A stretch of 64,000 nucleotides of DNA from contig NZ_JASZYS010000001.1 in NCBI RefSeq assembly GCF_030316845.1, positions 186,001-250,000 on the forward strand. Direction: 5' to 3'. Origin of the DNA: Variovorax davisae. Lineage in GTDB: Bacteria; Pseudomonadota; Gammaproteobacteria; Burkholderiales; Burkholderiaceae_C. Positions 55,420-64,000 of the stretch are shown piece after piece (within the stretch, counting starts at the first letter, position 1; every line of letters starts with the position of its first letter). The notes beneath the pieces were generated by a model. That model made no database searches. It worked only from the letters and a program-made list of their open reading frames with translations, and had not been told where the DNA came from. The position numbers and the translations under genes are program-made.

Positions 55420-56292
55420 ATGAGTTCCACAGCAAGCGCCGTGACCGCGGCCGGCACCGCCGCGACACCCATCAAGCTCGGACGCTGGCAGTTCTGGGGG
55501 CGGATGATGGTCATCCCCTACCTGCTGGTGTTCGCCATCTTCGTGCTCTACCCGGTGTGCTACGGCCTCTGGCTGGCGCGCCATCCGCAGAGCTACGTGC
55601 ACCTGGTCGAAGACCCGATCTTCTTCCGCTCGGTGCTCAACACCATCATCTTTCTGGTGGTCGCGATCAACGTCAAGATGCTCGTGGCACTGGTGCTGTC
55701 GGGCTTCTTCGTGCAGTCGCGCTGGTGGATCAAGATCCTCGCGGGGATCTTCATCCTGCCCTGGGCGGTGCCGTCGATCCCGACCATCCTGTCGGTGCGC
55801 TTCATGCTCAATCCCGAGTGGGGCGTGATCAACACCACCATCTTCCGCCTGACCGGTCTCGACGGGCCCAACTGGCTCAATGATCCGACGCTGGCGCTTT
55901 GCTTCGCGATGCTGATGCACATCTGGAAGTCGCTGCCCTTCTGGACCCTGATCCTGGTCGCCGGGCGGCTGGCGATCCCGGGCGAGCAGTACGAGGCGGC
56001 CTCGGTCGACGGCGCGAGCTCGTGGCAGAAGTTCCGCTTCATCAGCTGGCCGGCGCTGCGCACGCTCTACGTGACCTCGCTGATCCTGTCGATGATCTGG
56101 ACGCTCGGCGACTTCAACAGCGTCTACCTGCTGACCGGTGGCGGGCCGGCCGACCTCACGCACGTGCTGGCGACGTTGGGCATACGCTACCTGCGCCTCG
56201 ACCAGGTCGACCTGTCGATGGCCTCCATCGTCGTCGCCATGCCGCTGGTGCTGCCGCTGGTCTATTTCATGATGAAGAGGTTGTCGAAATGA
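55420..56292 (+). CDS. ABC sugar transporter permease (MalF/UgpA-like)
   Basis: A 290-residue permease with six helices (first: MVIPYLLVFAIFVLYPVCYG). The EAA loop YEAASVDGASSWQKFRFISWP matches CUT1-family permeases (given in part). It follows the binding-protein gene by 19 bases and overlaps the second permease gene by 4 bases (ATGA). Confidence 0.93.
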   Translation: MSSTASAVTAAGTAATPIKLGRWQFWGRMMVIPYLLVFAIFVLYPVCYGLWLARHPQSYVHLVEDPIFFRSVLNTIIFLVVAINVKMLVALVLSGFFVQSRWWIKILAGIFILPWAVPSIPTILSVRFMLNPEWGVINTTIFRLTGLDGPNWLNDPTLALCFAMLMHIWKSLPFWTLILVAGRLAIPGEQYEAASVDGASSWQKFRFISWPALRTLYVTSLILSMIWTLGDFNSVYLLTGGGPADLTHVLATLGIRYLRLDQVDLSMASIVVAMPLVLPLVYFMMKRLSK

Positions 56293-57146
56293 GCCGCAAG
56301 CGCTGGACCGCCAAGGCCGTCGGCAACGAGGCCAAGCTGCTGCTGATCGGCATCCCGGTGCTGCTGTGGACGCTGATCCCGATCTACCACATGGTGCTGT
56401 TCGCGATCTCGCCGCGCGGCACCGCGACCAGCGGCCGCCTGTGGCCGACCTCGCCGACCTTCGACAACTTCGCCACCGTCTTCCATCAGAAGCACTTCTA
56501 CCTCGACCATTTCTGGGTCCAGCTCGGCAACTCGCTGTTCATCGCGGTGGCGGTCGGCGTGATCACGCTGTTCGTCGCCACCACCGCGGCCTTCGCGATC
56601 AGCCGGCTGCGGGTGCGCGGCGGCCGCACGGTGATGAACATGGCGCTCTTCACCTACTTCATCCCGGCCGCGTTCCTGGCCGTGCCGATGTACAAGACCA
56701 TGGGCAACTACGGCCTGCTCAACAGCCAGTGGGCGCTGATCCTCGCGATGGTCACCATCGCCTCGCCTTACTGCATCTGGGTGCTCAAGCAGGCCTCCGA
56801 CAAGCTGCCCTACGAGCTCGACGAAGCGGCGCGCATGGACGGCGCCTCGCCGCTGCAGTTGTTCCGCCTGGTGTACCTGCCGCTGATGGTGCCCTCGCTG
56901 GTGGCGGTCGGCACCTATGCGCTGCTGCTGGCCTGGAACGAATACCTGTACGCCTTCCTGCTGCTGTCGAACGACCGCAGCGTGACGCTGGCCGTGGCGC
57001 TCGGCAATTTCCTCGCGGCCGACGATTCGCCCTGGGAGCTGCTGATGGCGACCGGCCTCATCTATGCGCTGCCGCCGGCGGCCATCTACTACACGTTCAA
57101 GCGCTACATGGTCGGCGGAATTACGGCTGGCGCGGTCAAGAGCTGA
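56289..57146 (+). CDS. ABC sugar transporter permease (MalG/UgpE-like)
   Basis: A 285-residue partner permease. ELDEAARMDGASPLQLFRLVYLP is the EAA loop (given in part), and the first helix is LLLIGIPVLLWTLIPIYHMV. The ATG at 56289 overlaps the previous gene's stop. It lies 21 bases before the ATPase gene. Confidence 0.93.
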   Translation: MSRKRWTAKAVGNEAKLLLIGIPVLLWTLIPIYHMVLFAISPRGTATSGRLWPTSPTFDNFATVFHQKHFYLDHFWVQLGNSLFIAVAVGVITLFVATTAAFAISRLRVRGGRTVMNMALFTYFIPAAFLAVPMYKTMGNYGLLNSQWALILAMVTIASPYCIWVLKQASDKLPYELDEAARMDGASPLQLFRLVYLPLMVPSLVAVGTYALLLAWNEYLYAFLLLSNDRSVTLAVALGNFLAADDSPWELLMATGLIYALPPAAIYYTFKRYMVGGITAGAVKS

Positions 57147-57167
57147 TCCAGAAGGGAACAACACAAC

Positions 57168-58238
57168 ATGGCTTCAGTCACTTTTCGGGACGTCCAGAAG
57201 TCCTACGGCAAGACCCGGATCATCGAGCGCCTGGGCTTCGAGATCGAGGACGGGGAGTTCGTCGTGCTGGTCGGGCCCTCGGGCTGCGGCAAGTCGACGC
57301 TGCTGCGCATGCTGGCCGGCCTGGAGGACATCAGCGGCGGCCAGATCATGATCGACGGCCGGGTCGTCAACGAGCTCGAATCGAAAGATCGCGACATCGC
57401 GATGGTGTTCCAGAGCTATGCGCTGTATCCGCACATGACGGTCGGCGAGAACATGGGCTTCAGCCTGCGCCTGCGCAAGGCCGAGAAGGCGCTGACCGAT
57501 CGCCGCGTGGCCGATGCCGCGAAGATCCTCAATCTCGACAAGCTGCTCGAACGCTATCCGCGCGAGCTGTCGGGCGGCCAGCGGCAGCGGGTCGCGATGG
57601 GCCGCGCGATCGTGCGCGACCCGAAGGTCTTCCTGTTCGACGAGCCGCTGTCCAACCTGGACGCCAAGCTGCGCGTCGCGATGCGGGCCGAGATCAAGGC
57701 GCTGCACCAGCGGCTCAAGACCACGACCGTCTACGTCACCCATGACCAGATCGAGGCCATGACGATGGCTGACCGCATCGTCGTCATGCACGACGGCGCG
57801 GTCGAGCAGATCGGCACGCCGCTCGAGCTCTACGACCGGCCCGACAACCTGTTCGTCGCCCAGTTCATCGGCTCGCCCTCGATGAACGTGCTGGAGGGCA
57901 CGGTGCGGCGCGCCAACGGGCAGTGCAGGGTCGAGGCGCAGGGCGCCTCGTGGCCGGCACCGGCTGCCACCGTGGCGGTCGACGGGCAGGCCGTGCACTA
58001 TGGCGTGCGGCCGGGCGACATCACGCTGGCGGAGCCCTCGCGCGGCGTGCCGGCGCGGGTGATCGTGGTCGAGCCGACCGGTGCCGAGACCGAATTGCTG
58101 GTCGACGTCGGGGGCGCCCAGCTGACGCTCGCGGTCCACGGCCGGGTCGACGCCCAGCCGGACCAGATGGTCGGGCTGCTGATCGGCAGCGAGAGCGTGC
58201 ACCTGTTCGATCGCCAGACCGCCCAGCGGCTGGGCTGA
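57168..58238 (+). CDS. ABC sugar transporter ATP-binding protein (UgpC/MalK family)
   Basis: A 356-residue ATPase with Walker [10 protein letters not shown], signature LSGGQRQRVAMGRAI and Walker B FLFDEPLSNLDAKLR, plus a full C-terminal regulatory (TOBE) domain (about 240-356). It energises the CUT1 importer encoded just upstream. It is the last gene of the run that begins at 51260. Confidence 0.95.
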   Translation: MASVTFRDVQKSYGKTRIIERLGFEIEDGEFVVLVGPSGCGKSTLLRMLAGLEDISGGQIMIDGRVVNELESKDRDIAMVFQSYALYPHMTVGENMGFSLRLRKAEKALTDRRVADAAKILNLDKLLERYPRELSGGQRQRVAMGRAIVRDPKVFLFDEPLSNLDAKLRVAMRAEIKALHQRLKTTTVYVTHDQIEAMTMADRIVVMHDGAVEQIGTPLELYDRPDNLFVAQFIGSPSMNVLEGTVRRANGQCRVEAQGASWPAPAATVAVDGQAVHYGVRPGDITLAEPSRGVPARVIVVEPTGAETELLVDVGGAQLTLAVHGRVDAQPDQMVGLLIGSESVHLFDRQTAQRLG

Positions 58239-58269
58239 TACGGCTTTGCAGGGCGCGCGCCCCCCGCGC

Positions 58270-58752
58270 TTACTTTTCCGCCTTGAGGACCGTTCCGAGT
58301 TGCAGTTGCTTGACTTGGTACTTGCCTTGAACCTCGTCGATCTTGCTCACGCTGTTGCGCGCCATGATCACGCCCATCGAGGGCTCCTGCTGGATGTAGA
58401 TGATGTCGCCGGGCTTGGCGCTGATCTCGGTGTCGGCCCAGTTCTCGGCCTTGGAATAGATCTTGTGCGTCCCGGGCTTGACGTTGAAATAGATGTACTG
58501 GCTCGACCGGGTGTAGCCCATCTCGGACGCGGCTTCCTGGTCGTCGACGAAGACGTTGAATCGGACCAGTCCGCCCACGCCGGATGGGCGCACGACGTAG
58601 ACGATCGCCTTGCCGGACTCCGGCAGCTTGGGCAGTTGGAAGGAAGCGGTTTCGCTCTCCATGACCTCTGGCGAGGGCAGGCTCGCGCACCCGGCGAGCA
58701 CGGCAAAGGCTGTTGCGAGAAAGACGGCGGAGATCGAACGGTCGAGTTTCAT
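58270..58752 (-). CDS. DUF2846-like lipoprotein
   Basis: A 160-residue lipoprotein: signal with lipobox LAGC (cysteine at about residue 22) and a beta-rich domain with AIVYVVRPSGVGGLVRFNVFVDD and YIYFNVKPGTHKIYSKAEN (given in part). This matches DUF2846 proteins, small lipoproteins whose role is not established. It converges with the sugar ABC operon and lies downstream of the helicase gene beyond a terminator. Confidence 0.85.
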   Translation of the reverse strand: MKLDRSISAVFLATAFAVLAGCASLPSPEVMESETASFQLPKLPESGKAIVYVVRPSGVGGLVRFNVFVDDQEAASEMGYTRSSQYIYFNVKPGTHKIYSKAENWADTEISAKPGDIIYIQQEPSMGVIMARNSVSKIDEVQGKYQVKQLQLGTVLKAEK

Positions 58753-58834
58753 GGATGAAGGGAATCTTTGAGTTGGCTCAGTCGGTTATCGGCAGGCTTT
58801 GCGCAACCTGAAGGGTGGCCATCACGAAACAATG

Positions 58835-58860
58835 AAAAAGGGCGCCGAAGCGCCCTTTTT
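58835..58860 (-). terminator. Rho-independent terminator after the helicase gene
   Basis: Perfect 11-base inverted repeat AAAAAGGGCGC (58835-58845) and GCGCCCTTTTT (58850-58860) with a CGAA loop. It lies 18 bases beyond the helicase stop codon on the minus strand and separates it from the lipoprotein gene. Confidence 0.92.
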
Positions 58861-58878
58861 GGATGACTGGTCGAACTC

Positions 58879-60681
58879 TCAGCGACCGAAGGAGCGGCCA
58901 CCGCCGCCACCGCCGTAGCCACCGCCGCTGCCGCCATAGCCGCCGCCCGAGCGGCCACCGCCACCCGAACGGCCACCGCCGCCGGAGCGGTTGCCGCCGT
59001 AGCCGCCACCGCCGGCACGACGGCCGCGGCCGCCCAGGCTGTCGACGCTGGTGCGCAACGGATCGGGCTGGCCGGCCGCGCCTGCCACCGCTTCGGCGCG
59101 CAGGTGCGCCACGGCGTCGGCTTGCGTCGGGCTGTGGCTGTTGCCGTGATGGCGCGGCTGGCGCTCTTCATGCGGCAGATGGTTCTGATGGTGCGTCGGG
59201 GCATGGTGCGGCGCGCGCGCCGGTCCCTGCGGTCCGCGTGCCGGGCCTTGGCCGCGGCCGGCCGGGCCGCGGGGGCCCTGGCCGCCACCGGCGTTGGCGC
59301 TGCGGCCGGCCGGGGCACCCTGGCCCTGGCCGTTGCCGCCGCCGCGACGCTGGCCACCGCCGTTGCCGCCGCCGCCACTGCGCTCGCCCTGGCCCGCCTT
59401 GTTGTCGCGGATGCGCTGCATCATCTCGGTGCGAGCCGCCTTGGCGGCGGCTTGCATCACCTCGCGGCTCGGCGGCCGGCCGGCGCCGCCCCAGATGGTC
59501 TGGCGGCCCATCGCGATGGGCTCGGCGCGTTCGCCGTCCTCGGGGCCGAAGCCGTCGATGACCTGGACCGGAATCGTCTGCTTGGTGAAGCGCTCGATCT
59601 CCTGCATGAAGCCTTCTTCATCCAGGCAGACGAAGCTCACGGCCTCGCCGCTCGAGCCGGCACGGCCGGTGCGGCCGATGCGGTGCACGTAGTCTTCGCT
59701 GACGTTCGGGATCTCGTAGTTGACGACGTGCGGCAGCTCGTCGATGTCGATGCCGCGGGCCGCGATGTCGGTCGCCACCAGGGCACGGATGTCGCCGCTC
59801 TTGAAGCCGGCCAGCGCCTGGGTGCGGGCGCTCTGGCTCTTGTTGCCGTGCAGCGCCATCGCCTCGATGCCGTTCTTGGTCAGGAACTCGGCCACGCTGT
59901 TGGCGCCGAACTTGGTGCGCGTGAAGACCAGCACCTGGCTCCACTTGTGCTCGTTGATGATGTGGGCGAGCAGCGCCTTCTTCTTGCCGCGGCCCACGGG
60001 GTGGATCACCTGCGTGATGCGCTGGACGGTGGTGTTGCGCGGCGTGACCTGGATGCTCTGCGGGTTCTTGAGCAGGGTGGCGGCGAGGTCGCGGATCTCG
60101 TCGCTGAAAGTGGCCGAGAACAGCAGGCTCTGCTTTTCCTTCGGCACCAGCGCGAGGATCTTCTTGACGTCGTGGATGAAGCCCATGTCGAGCATGCGGT
60201 CGGCTTCGTCGAGCACCAGCATCTGCACGGTCGACAGGTCGAGCATGCCCTGCTGCTGCAGGTCGAGCAGGCGGCCGGGCGTGGCGACCAGGATGTCGAC
60301 GCCGCTCTTGAGCTTGCTGATCTGCGGGTTCATGCCGACGCCGCCGAAGATGACGGTGGAGGTCAGCTGGAGGTACTTGCCGTAGGTGCGGACCGATTCC
60401 TCGACCTGGGCCGCGAGTTCGCGCGTGGGGGTCAGCACCAGGGCACGGATGCCGGTGCCGCCGAACTTGTTGGTGGCGCTGCGGCTCATCGTGAGCTTGT
60501 GCAGCAGGGGGAGGGTGAAGGCAGCGGTCTTGCCGGTGCCGGTCTGGGCGCCGCCCAGAAGATCGTGGCCGTCGAGCACGGCCGGAATGGCCTGGGCCTG
60601 GATCGGCGTCGGCGTTTCGTAGCCCTGCTCATGCACGGCCTTCAAGATGGCCGGGGCCAGCTTCAGTTCATCAAAGTTCAT
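58879..60681 (-). CDS. rhlE: DEAD-box ATP-dependent RNA helicase, RhlE-like, with Gly/His-rich tail
   Basis: A 600-residue helicase that remodels structured RNA. The core has the Q motif [19 protein letters not shown] (45-52), [24 protein letters not shown] and [10 protein letters not shown]. From about residue 425 a long low-complexity tail follows: Gly/Arg/Gln-rich, then a histidine patch ([18 protein letters not shown]), then repeated [13 protein letters not shown] blocks ending RSFGR. Such tails bind RNA non-specifically. I start at the ATG at 60681 ([10 protein letters not shown]); a TTG four codons upstream is less likely. A strong hairpin lies directly upstream. Confidence 0.93.
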   Translation of the reverse strand: MNFDELKLAPAILKAVHEQGYETPTPIQAQAIPAVLDGHDLLGGAQTGTGKTAAFTLPLLHKLTMSRSATNKFGGTGIRALVLTPTRELAAQVEESVRTYGKYLQLTSTVIFGGVGMNPQISKLKSGVDILVATPGRLLDLQQQGMLDLSTVQMLVLDEADRMLDMGFIHDVKKILALVPKEKQSLLFSATFSDEIRDLAATLLKNPQSIQVTPRNTTVQRITQVIHPVGRGKKKALLAHIINEHKWSQVLVFTRTKFGANSVAEFLTKNGIEAMALHGNKSQSARTQALAGFKSGDIRALVATDIAARGIDIDELPHVVNYEIPNVSEDYVHRIGRTGRAGSSGEAVSFVCLDEEGFMQEIERFTKQTIPVQVIDGFGPEDGERAEPIAMGRQTIWGGAGRPPSREVMQAAAKAARTEMMQRIRDNKAGQGERSGGGGNGGGQRRGGGNGQGQGAPAGRSANAGGGQGPRGPAGRGQGPARGPQGPARAPHHAPTHHQNHLPHEERQPRHHGNSHSPTQADAVAHLRAEAVAGAAGQPDPLRTSVDSLGGRGRRAGGGGYGGNRSGGGGRSGGGGRSGGGYGGSGGGYGGGGGGRSFGR

Positions 60682-60688
60682 TGAGTTC

Positions 60689-60739
60689 AACAAGCGCCCT
60701 ACACGGCGCAGTGGTATCCACCCGCTCGGGCGTCTTGTT
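60689..60739 (-). promoter_or_regulatory. Structured 5' leader of the helicase mRNA
   Basis: Within the 248-base gap, the minus strand folds into a long hairpin just before the start codon: AACAAGACGCCC (60739-60728) pairs with GGGCGCTTGTT (60699-60689) with one bulged base. A smaller inner hairpin GCGCC/GGCGC lies inside. Its base is 7 nucleotides from the ATG and no Shine-Dalgarno is visible, so it may limit translation. I see no other recognisable element in the rest of the gap. Confidence 0.55.
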
Positions 60740-60929
60740 GACGTCGAGCCAGTAAGGGCAGATGAAGGTCAGAGGTGGGAGCCCGAAAGCCTGCAAAAGG
60801 CCGTCTTCGTCCCCGGCAGAGAGCCGGCGTTGCGGGCAACTGGACCCGGCAACAGGCGCTATTGTCTCATGAACCGCGTCGAAGCGCCTTTTCTCTGAAA
60901 ACCGGCCATTGCCTCGGGACCGATGGACC

Positions 60930-62162
60930 TCAGCGACCGTCGCCGGTTCGCTGCAGATAGACGAACATGCCCTGGATCGCCTCGCGCTGGTCTTCGCGGA
61001 TCGGTGCGTGGACCAACTGGACCAGATCGAAGCCGTGCCGCGCGGCCAGCCCGCGCAGGTAGCGCTCCGAGTGGGCGTAGCGCAGGCTGCTCAGCAGCTC
61101 GAAATCGACGCTCTCGGCGCCGCTGCGTTCGGCCGAGAAACAGAAGAGGCCGCCGGCCTCCAGCCGCTGCGCCAGCGCGGCGAAGACCGGCTCCAGGTCG
61201 CCCACGTAGATGAAGACGTCGGCGGCGCTGACCAGGTCGTAGCGGGCGTCGGTGCCGCGCAGGTAGGCCACGATGTCGGCATGCGCGAGATCGTCGTAGA
61301 GCCCGAGCGCCCGGGCCTTGTCCAGCATCTGGCTCGACAGGTCGACGCCCGTGAGCCGGTCCGCCATCGGCTTGAGCAGCGGCGCGCACAGGCCGGTTCC
61401 GCAGCCGAGGTCGAGGGCCGAGCGGAAGCGGCCCCGGCCCAGCGCAGCGAGGTGCCGGGCCAGGGTGCTGTGCGCCTGGTAGCCGAGCAGGCCCACCAGG
61501 TGGGCATCGAATTCGTCGGCGTAGTCGTCGAACAGGGTCTCGACGTAGTGGCCGGGCGCGGTCGCCGGCGCAGGGCCGTCGGAGACCGCAGCGAGGTAGT
61601 ACCGGTGCAGCGCCGGATCGGCGCCGTGCGCCAGGGCCTGCTCGAAGGCGTGGGCGGCTTCCGGATGGCGCTTCGATTCCCGCAGGATGCTGCCGCGATT
61701 GCTCCAGGCCTGGGCGATCCCGGGATCGGCGGCCAGCGCACGGTCGTAGGAGGCGAGCGCCTCCCCGGGCCGGCCCAGCGCCTGCAGGGTCTGGCCATGG
61801 CGAAGCCACAGCTCGCCGGCGGGAAGCACGCCCAGCGACAGCAGCTTCTCGAAGGCCGCCAGGGCTTCCGGGTGCCGGTTCAGCTGCCCGAGGGCGCTGG
61901 CCTTGTGGAACCAGGCATCCGGGTCGTCGGCCTCGGCCTCCAGGGCCTGCTCGGCGGCCGCCAGGGCGGCCTGCGGGCGCGACAGCTTCAACTGCGTCGC
62001 GGCCAGATTGACCAGCGTCGAGACCCGGCCCGGCAGCAGTGCGAGCGACGACAGGAACAGCTGCTCCGCGGCCTCGAAGCGGGCTGCCTCGAGGGCCTTC
62101 AGCCCGTCGAGGAAGAACTGCCGGGCCTGGGCGAAGGCATCGGGGGCGGGGGTGGGATGCAT
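60930..62162 (-). CDS. TPR-repeat methyltransferase fusion protein
   Basis: A 410-residue protein with four or five TPR units in the first 190 residues (repeats of the form AxxxxxxALxxxPxxAxAW) and a C-terminal SAM-dependent methyltransferase domain with motif I LDLGCGTGLCAPLL, GVDLSSQMLDKA and a phenylalanine-rich strand FVYLQR near the end. Such proteins resemble trans-aconitate methyltransferase-like or biotin-pathway BioC-like enzymes fused to TPRs; the substrate is unknown. I start at 62162 (MHPTPAPDAFAQ), where the TPR part begins. Confidence 0.82.
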   Translation of the reverse strand: MHPTPAPDAFAQARQFFLDGLKALEAARFEAAEQLFLSSLALLPGRVSTLVNLAATQLKLSRPQAALAAAEQALEAEADDPDAWFHKASALGQLNRHPEALAAFEKLLSLGVLPAGELWLRHGQTLQALGRPGEALASYDRALAADPGIAQAWSNRGSILRESKRHPEAAHAFEQALAHGADPALHRYYLAAVSDGPAPATAPGHYVETLFDDYADEFDAHLVGLLGYQAHSTLARHLAALGRGRFRSALDLGCGTGLCAPLLKPMADRLTGVDLSSQMLDKARALGLYDDLAHADIVAYLRGTDARYDLVSAADVFIYVGDLEPVFAALAQRLEAGGLFCFSAERSGAESVDFELLSSLRYAHSERYLRGLAARHGFDLVQLVHAPIREDQREAIQGMFVYLQRTGDGR

Positions 62163-62406
62163 GGGCGGGAGGGGGCAGCGGGCGGCGTCCGCAGAGCTCG
62201 GATGGGCCGGAGAATAGCAGCGGTGCGCGCGCATCTTCGGGGAATTCAAAGGGCCTGGGTTAGACTTGGCCCCAAACCCCGGTCGGAAAACGCGCTGCAG
62301 CAGCAAGCGCCTGCCACAAGGCAGATTCGCCATCGATCCTCGCGCAAGATCGTTGTCGGGTTGCCCGGCCACCCCGAACAGTCCCCATCACCGAACAGAG
62401 ATAGAC

Positions 62407-64000
62407 ATGGCCCAGTACGTCTACACCATGAACAAGGTCAGCAAGACCGTGCCGCCCAAACGGCAGATCTTGAAGGACATTTCGCTCTCGTTTTTCCCCG
62501 GCGCCAAGATCGGCGTGCTCGGCCTGAACGGCTCGGGCAAATCGTCGTTGTTGAAGATCATGGCCGGCATCGACAAGGAGATCGAGGGCGAGGCGCTGCC
62601 GATGCCCGGTCTCACGATCGGCTACCTCGAGCAGGAGCCCAAGCTGAACGCCGCCCACTCGGTGCGCGAATCGGTCGAGGAAGCCATGGGCGCGGTCTAC
62701 GCGGCCAAGGCGCGGCTGGAGGAGGTCTACGTGGCCTACGGCGCCGAAGACGCCGACTTCGACGCGCTGGCGGCCGAGCAGGCCGAGCTCGAAGCCATCA
62801 TCGCCACCGCCGGCACCGACTCCGAGCATCAGCTCGAGATCGCCGCCGACGCCCTGCGCCTGCCGCCGTGGGACGCCAACATCGGCGTGCTGTCGGGCGG
62901 CGAGAAGCGCCGCGTCGCGCTGTGCCGCCTGCTGCTGAGCAAGCCCGACATGCTGCTGCTCGACGAACCGACCAACCACCTGGACGCCGAGTCGGTCGAG
63001 TGGCTCGAAGTGTTCCTGCAGCGCTTCCCCGGCACCGTGGTCGCCATCACCCACGATCGCTACTTCCTCGACAACGCGGCCGAGTGGATTCTCGAACTCG
63101 ACCGCGGCCGTGGCATTCCCTGGAAGGGCAACTACAGCACCTGGCTCGAGCAGAAGGGCGAACGCCTGGCGCAGGAGCAGAAGAGCGAGGAAGCCCACGC
63201 CAAGGCCCTGAAGAAGGAACTCGAATGGTCGCGCCAGAACCCGAAGGCGCGCCAGGCCAAGAGCAAGTCGCGCCTGGCCCGCTTCGAGGAGCTGAGCGAC
63301 TTCGAATACCAGAAGCGCAACGAGACGCAGGAAATCTTCATCCCCGTGGCCGAGCGCCTGGGCAACCAGGTGATCGAGTTCAAGAACGTCACCAAGTCCT
63401 TCGGCGACCGGGTGCTGATCGACAACCTGAGCTTCGAGATCCCGGCCGGCGCGATCGTCGGCATCATCGGCCCGAACGGCGCCGGCAAGTCGACCCTGTT
63501 CAAGCTGATCGCCGGCAAGGAAACGCCGGACTCCGGCGAGGTGGTGATCGGCCAGACGGTCAAGATGGCCTTCGTCGACCAGAACCGCGACGCGCTCGGC
63601 AACGAGAAGACGGTCTGGGAAGACATCTCCAACGGCCTCGACATCATCAACGTCGGCAAGTTCCAGATGGCCAGCCGGGCCTACGCCGGGCGCTTCAACT
63701 TCAACGGCGCCGACCAGCAGAAGAAGGTCGGCACCCTGTCGGGCGGTGAGCGCGGCCGGCTGCACCTGGCCAAGACGCTGATCGCGGGCGGCAACGTGCT
63801 GATGCTCGACGAACCGTCGAACGACCTCGACGTCGAAACCCTGCGGGCGCTGGAAGACGCGCTGCTCGAGTTCGCGGGCTCGGTGCTGGTCATCAGCCAC
63901 GACCGCTGGTTCCTCGACCGGATCGCGACCCACATCCTGGCGGCCGAAGGCGACAGCCAGTGGACCTTCTTCAACGGCAACTACCAGGAGTACGAGGCCG
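62407..64000 (+). CDS. ettA: Energy-dependent translational throttle protein EttA (3' end outside window)
   Basis: A ribosome-associated ABC-F ATPase that gates the first elongation step according to ATP/ADP level. The 531 visible residues, of about 555, contain two ABC domains: GLNGSGKS (39-46) with LSGGEKRRV and DEPTNHLDAESV, and GPNGAGKST with LSGGERGRL and DEPSNDLDVETL. Between them is the EttA linker (KALKKELEWSRQNPKARQAKSK) and the arm region. The frame is open to the window edge and no stop is reached. Confidence 0.95.
   Translation, partial: MAQYVYTMNKVSKTVPPKRQILKDISLSFFPGAKIGVLGLNGSGKSSLLKIMAGIDKEIEGEALPMPGLTIGYLEQEPKLNAAHSVRESVEEAMGAVYAAKARLEEVYVAYGAEDADFDALAAEQAELEAIIATAGTDSEHQLEIAADALRLPPWDANIGVLSGGEKRRVALCRLLLSKPDMLLLDEPTNHLDAESVEWLEVFLQRFPGTVVAITHDRYFLDNAAEWILELDRGRGIPWKGNYSTWLEQKGERLAQEQKSEEAHAKALKKELEWSRQNPKARQAKSKSRLARFEELSDFEYQKRNETQEIFIPVAERLGNQVIEFKNVTKSFGDRVLIDNLSFEIPAGAIVGIIGPNGAGKSTLFKLIAGKETPDSGEVVIGQTVKMAFVDQNRDALGNEKTVWEDISNGLDIINVGKFQMASRAYAGRFNFNGADQQKKVGTLSGGERGRLHLAKTLIAGGNVLMLDEPSNDLDVETLRALEDALLEFAGSVLVISHDRWFLDRIATHILAAEGDSQWTFFNGNYQEYEA

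Noticed and set aside
58900..59060. Short tandem GGC-type repeats in the helicase 3' end
   Set aside because: They encode the Gly/Arg/Ser tail in frame and vary in codons, so they are protein low complexity, not a DNA microsatellite.

Overview
The window is a dense, high-GC stretch of bacterial chromosome with no rRNA, tRNA, insertion sequence, prophage or CRISPR array that I can see. Gene content and style (orphan tripartite-tricarboxylate 'Bug' binding proteins, an Entner-Doudoroff edd-eda pair, a TetR-controlled RND pump, a rhlE-like helicase with a glycine-rich tail, many four-base ATGA gene junctions) point to a betaproteobacterium of the order Burkholderiales, most likely a Comamonadaceae soil organism of the Variovorax type. 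The taxonomic placement is inference from family content, not from a marker gene.

Layout, left to right. 1-3679: a branched-chain amino acid type ABC importer (livM, truncated at the window edge, then livG, livF and a binding protein). 3705-7609: an alkylsulfatase-like metallohydrolase with a Bug binding protein, divergent from a LysR regulator. 7539-15321, minus strand: tetR, membrane fusion protein, RND pump, isoaspartate methyltransferase, rhodanese and tolC, with a readable promoter and operator in front of tetR. 15420-18664: msrA, a small unknown protein and a ZnuD-like TonB receptor. 18732-22817: an AEC carrier, pdxH, a MobA-like nucleotidyltransferase, chaC and sodC, and an OmpA-domain protein. 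22933-26553: edd, eda, a haloacid dehalogenase and gloA. 26604-30041, minus strand: an FbpABC ferric iron importer behind a Fur-box-like site. 30131-35314, minus strand: a B-family (ba3-like) heme-copper oxidase with three multiheme c-type cytochromes. 35457-39167: a hotdog thioesterase divergent from marR, an MFS exporter and a MATE exporter, with a perfect palindrome between them.

39164-51162 is the most interesting region: two divergent gene sets share one intergenic region carrying two TGTAAT-N3-ATTAC(A/T) sites. Leftward are a RidA-family imine deaminase, 2-keto-3-deoxygalactonate kinase, phospho-KDGal aldolase and a class II aldolase. Rightward are a Dpp/Opp-family ABC importer, a D-threonine aldolase/D-serine dehydratase-fold PLP enzyme, an RpiR regulator and a D-aminoacylase-family deacylase. 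Together they can be read as a complete route from an N-acyl-2-amino-2-deoxy-aldonate (such as N-acetyl-galactosaminate or -glucosaminate) to pyruvate and glyceraldehyde 3-phosphate. This is a hypothesis.

51260-58238 carries a second sugar or sugar-acid set: Bug protein, D-2-hydroxyacid dehydrogenase, FCD-type GntR regulator and a CUT1 sugar ABC importer. 58270-64000 holds a DUF2846-like lipoprotein, the DEAD-box helicase with a structured leader, a TPR-methyltransferase fusion and ettA, which runs off the right edge. A nested palindromic repeat recurs after livF and after msrA, where it supplies the stop codon of the upstream gene. No gene-free stretch reaches 300 bases; the longest gaps (about 245 bases) are at 60682-60929, which holds the helicase leader hairpin, and 62163-62406, where I see nothing I can name.
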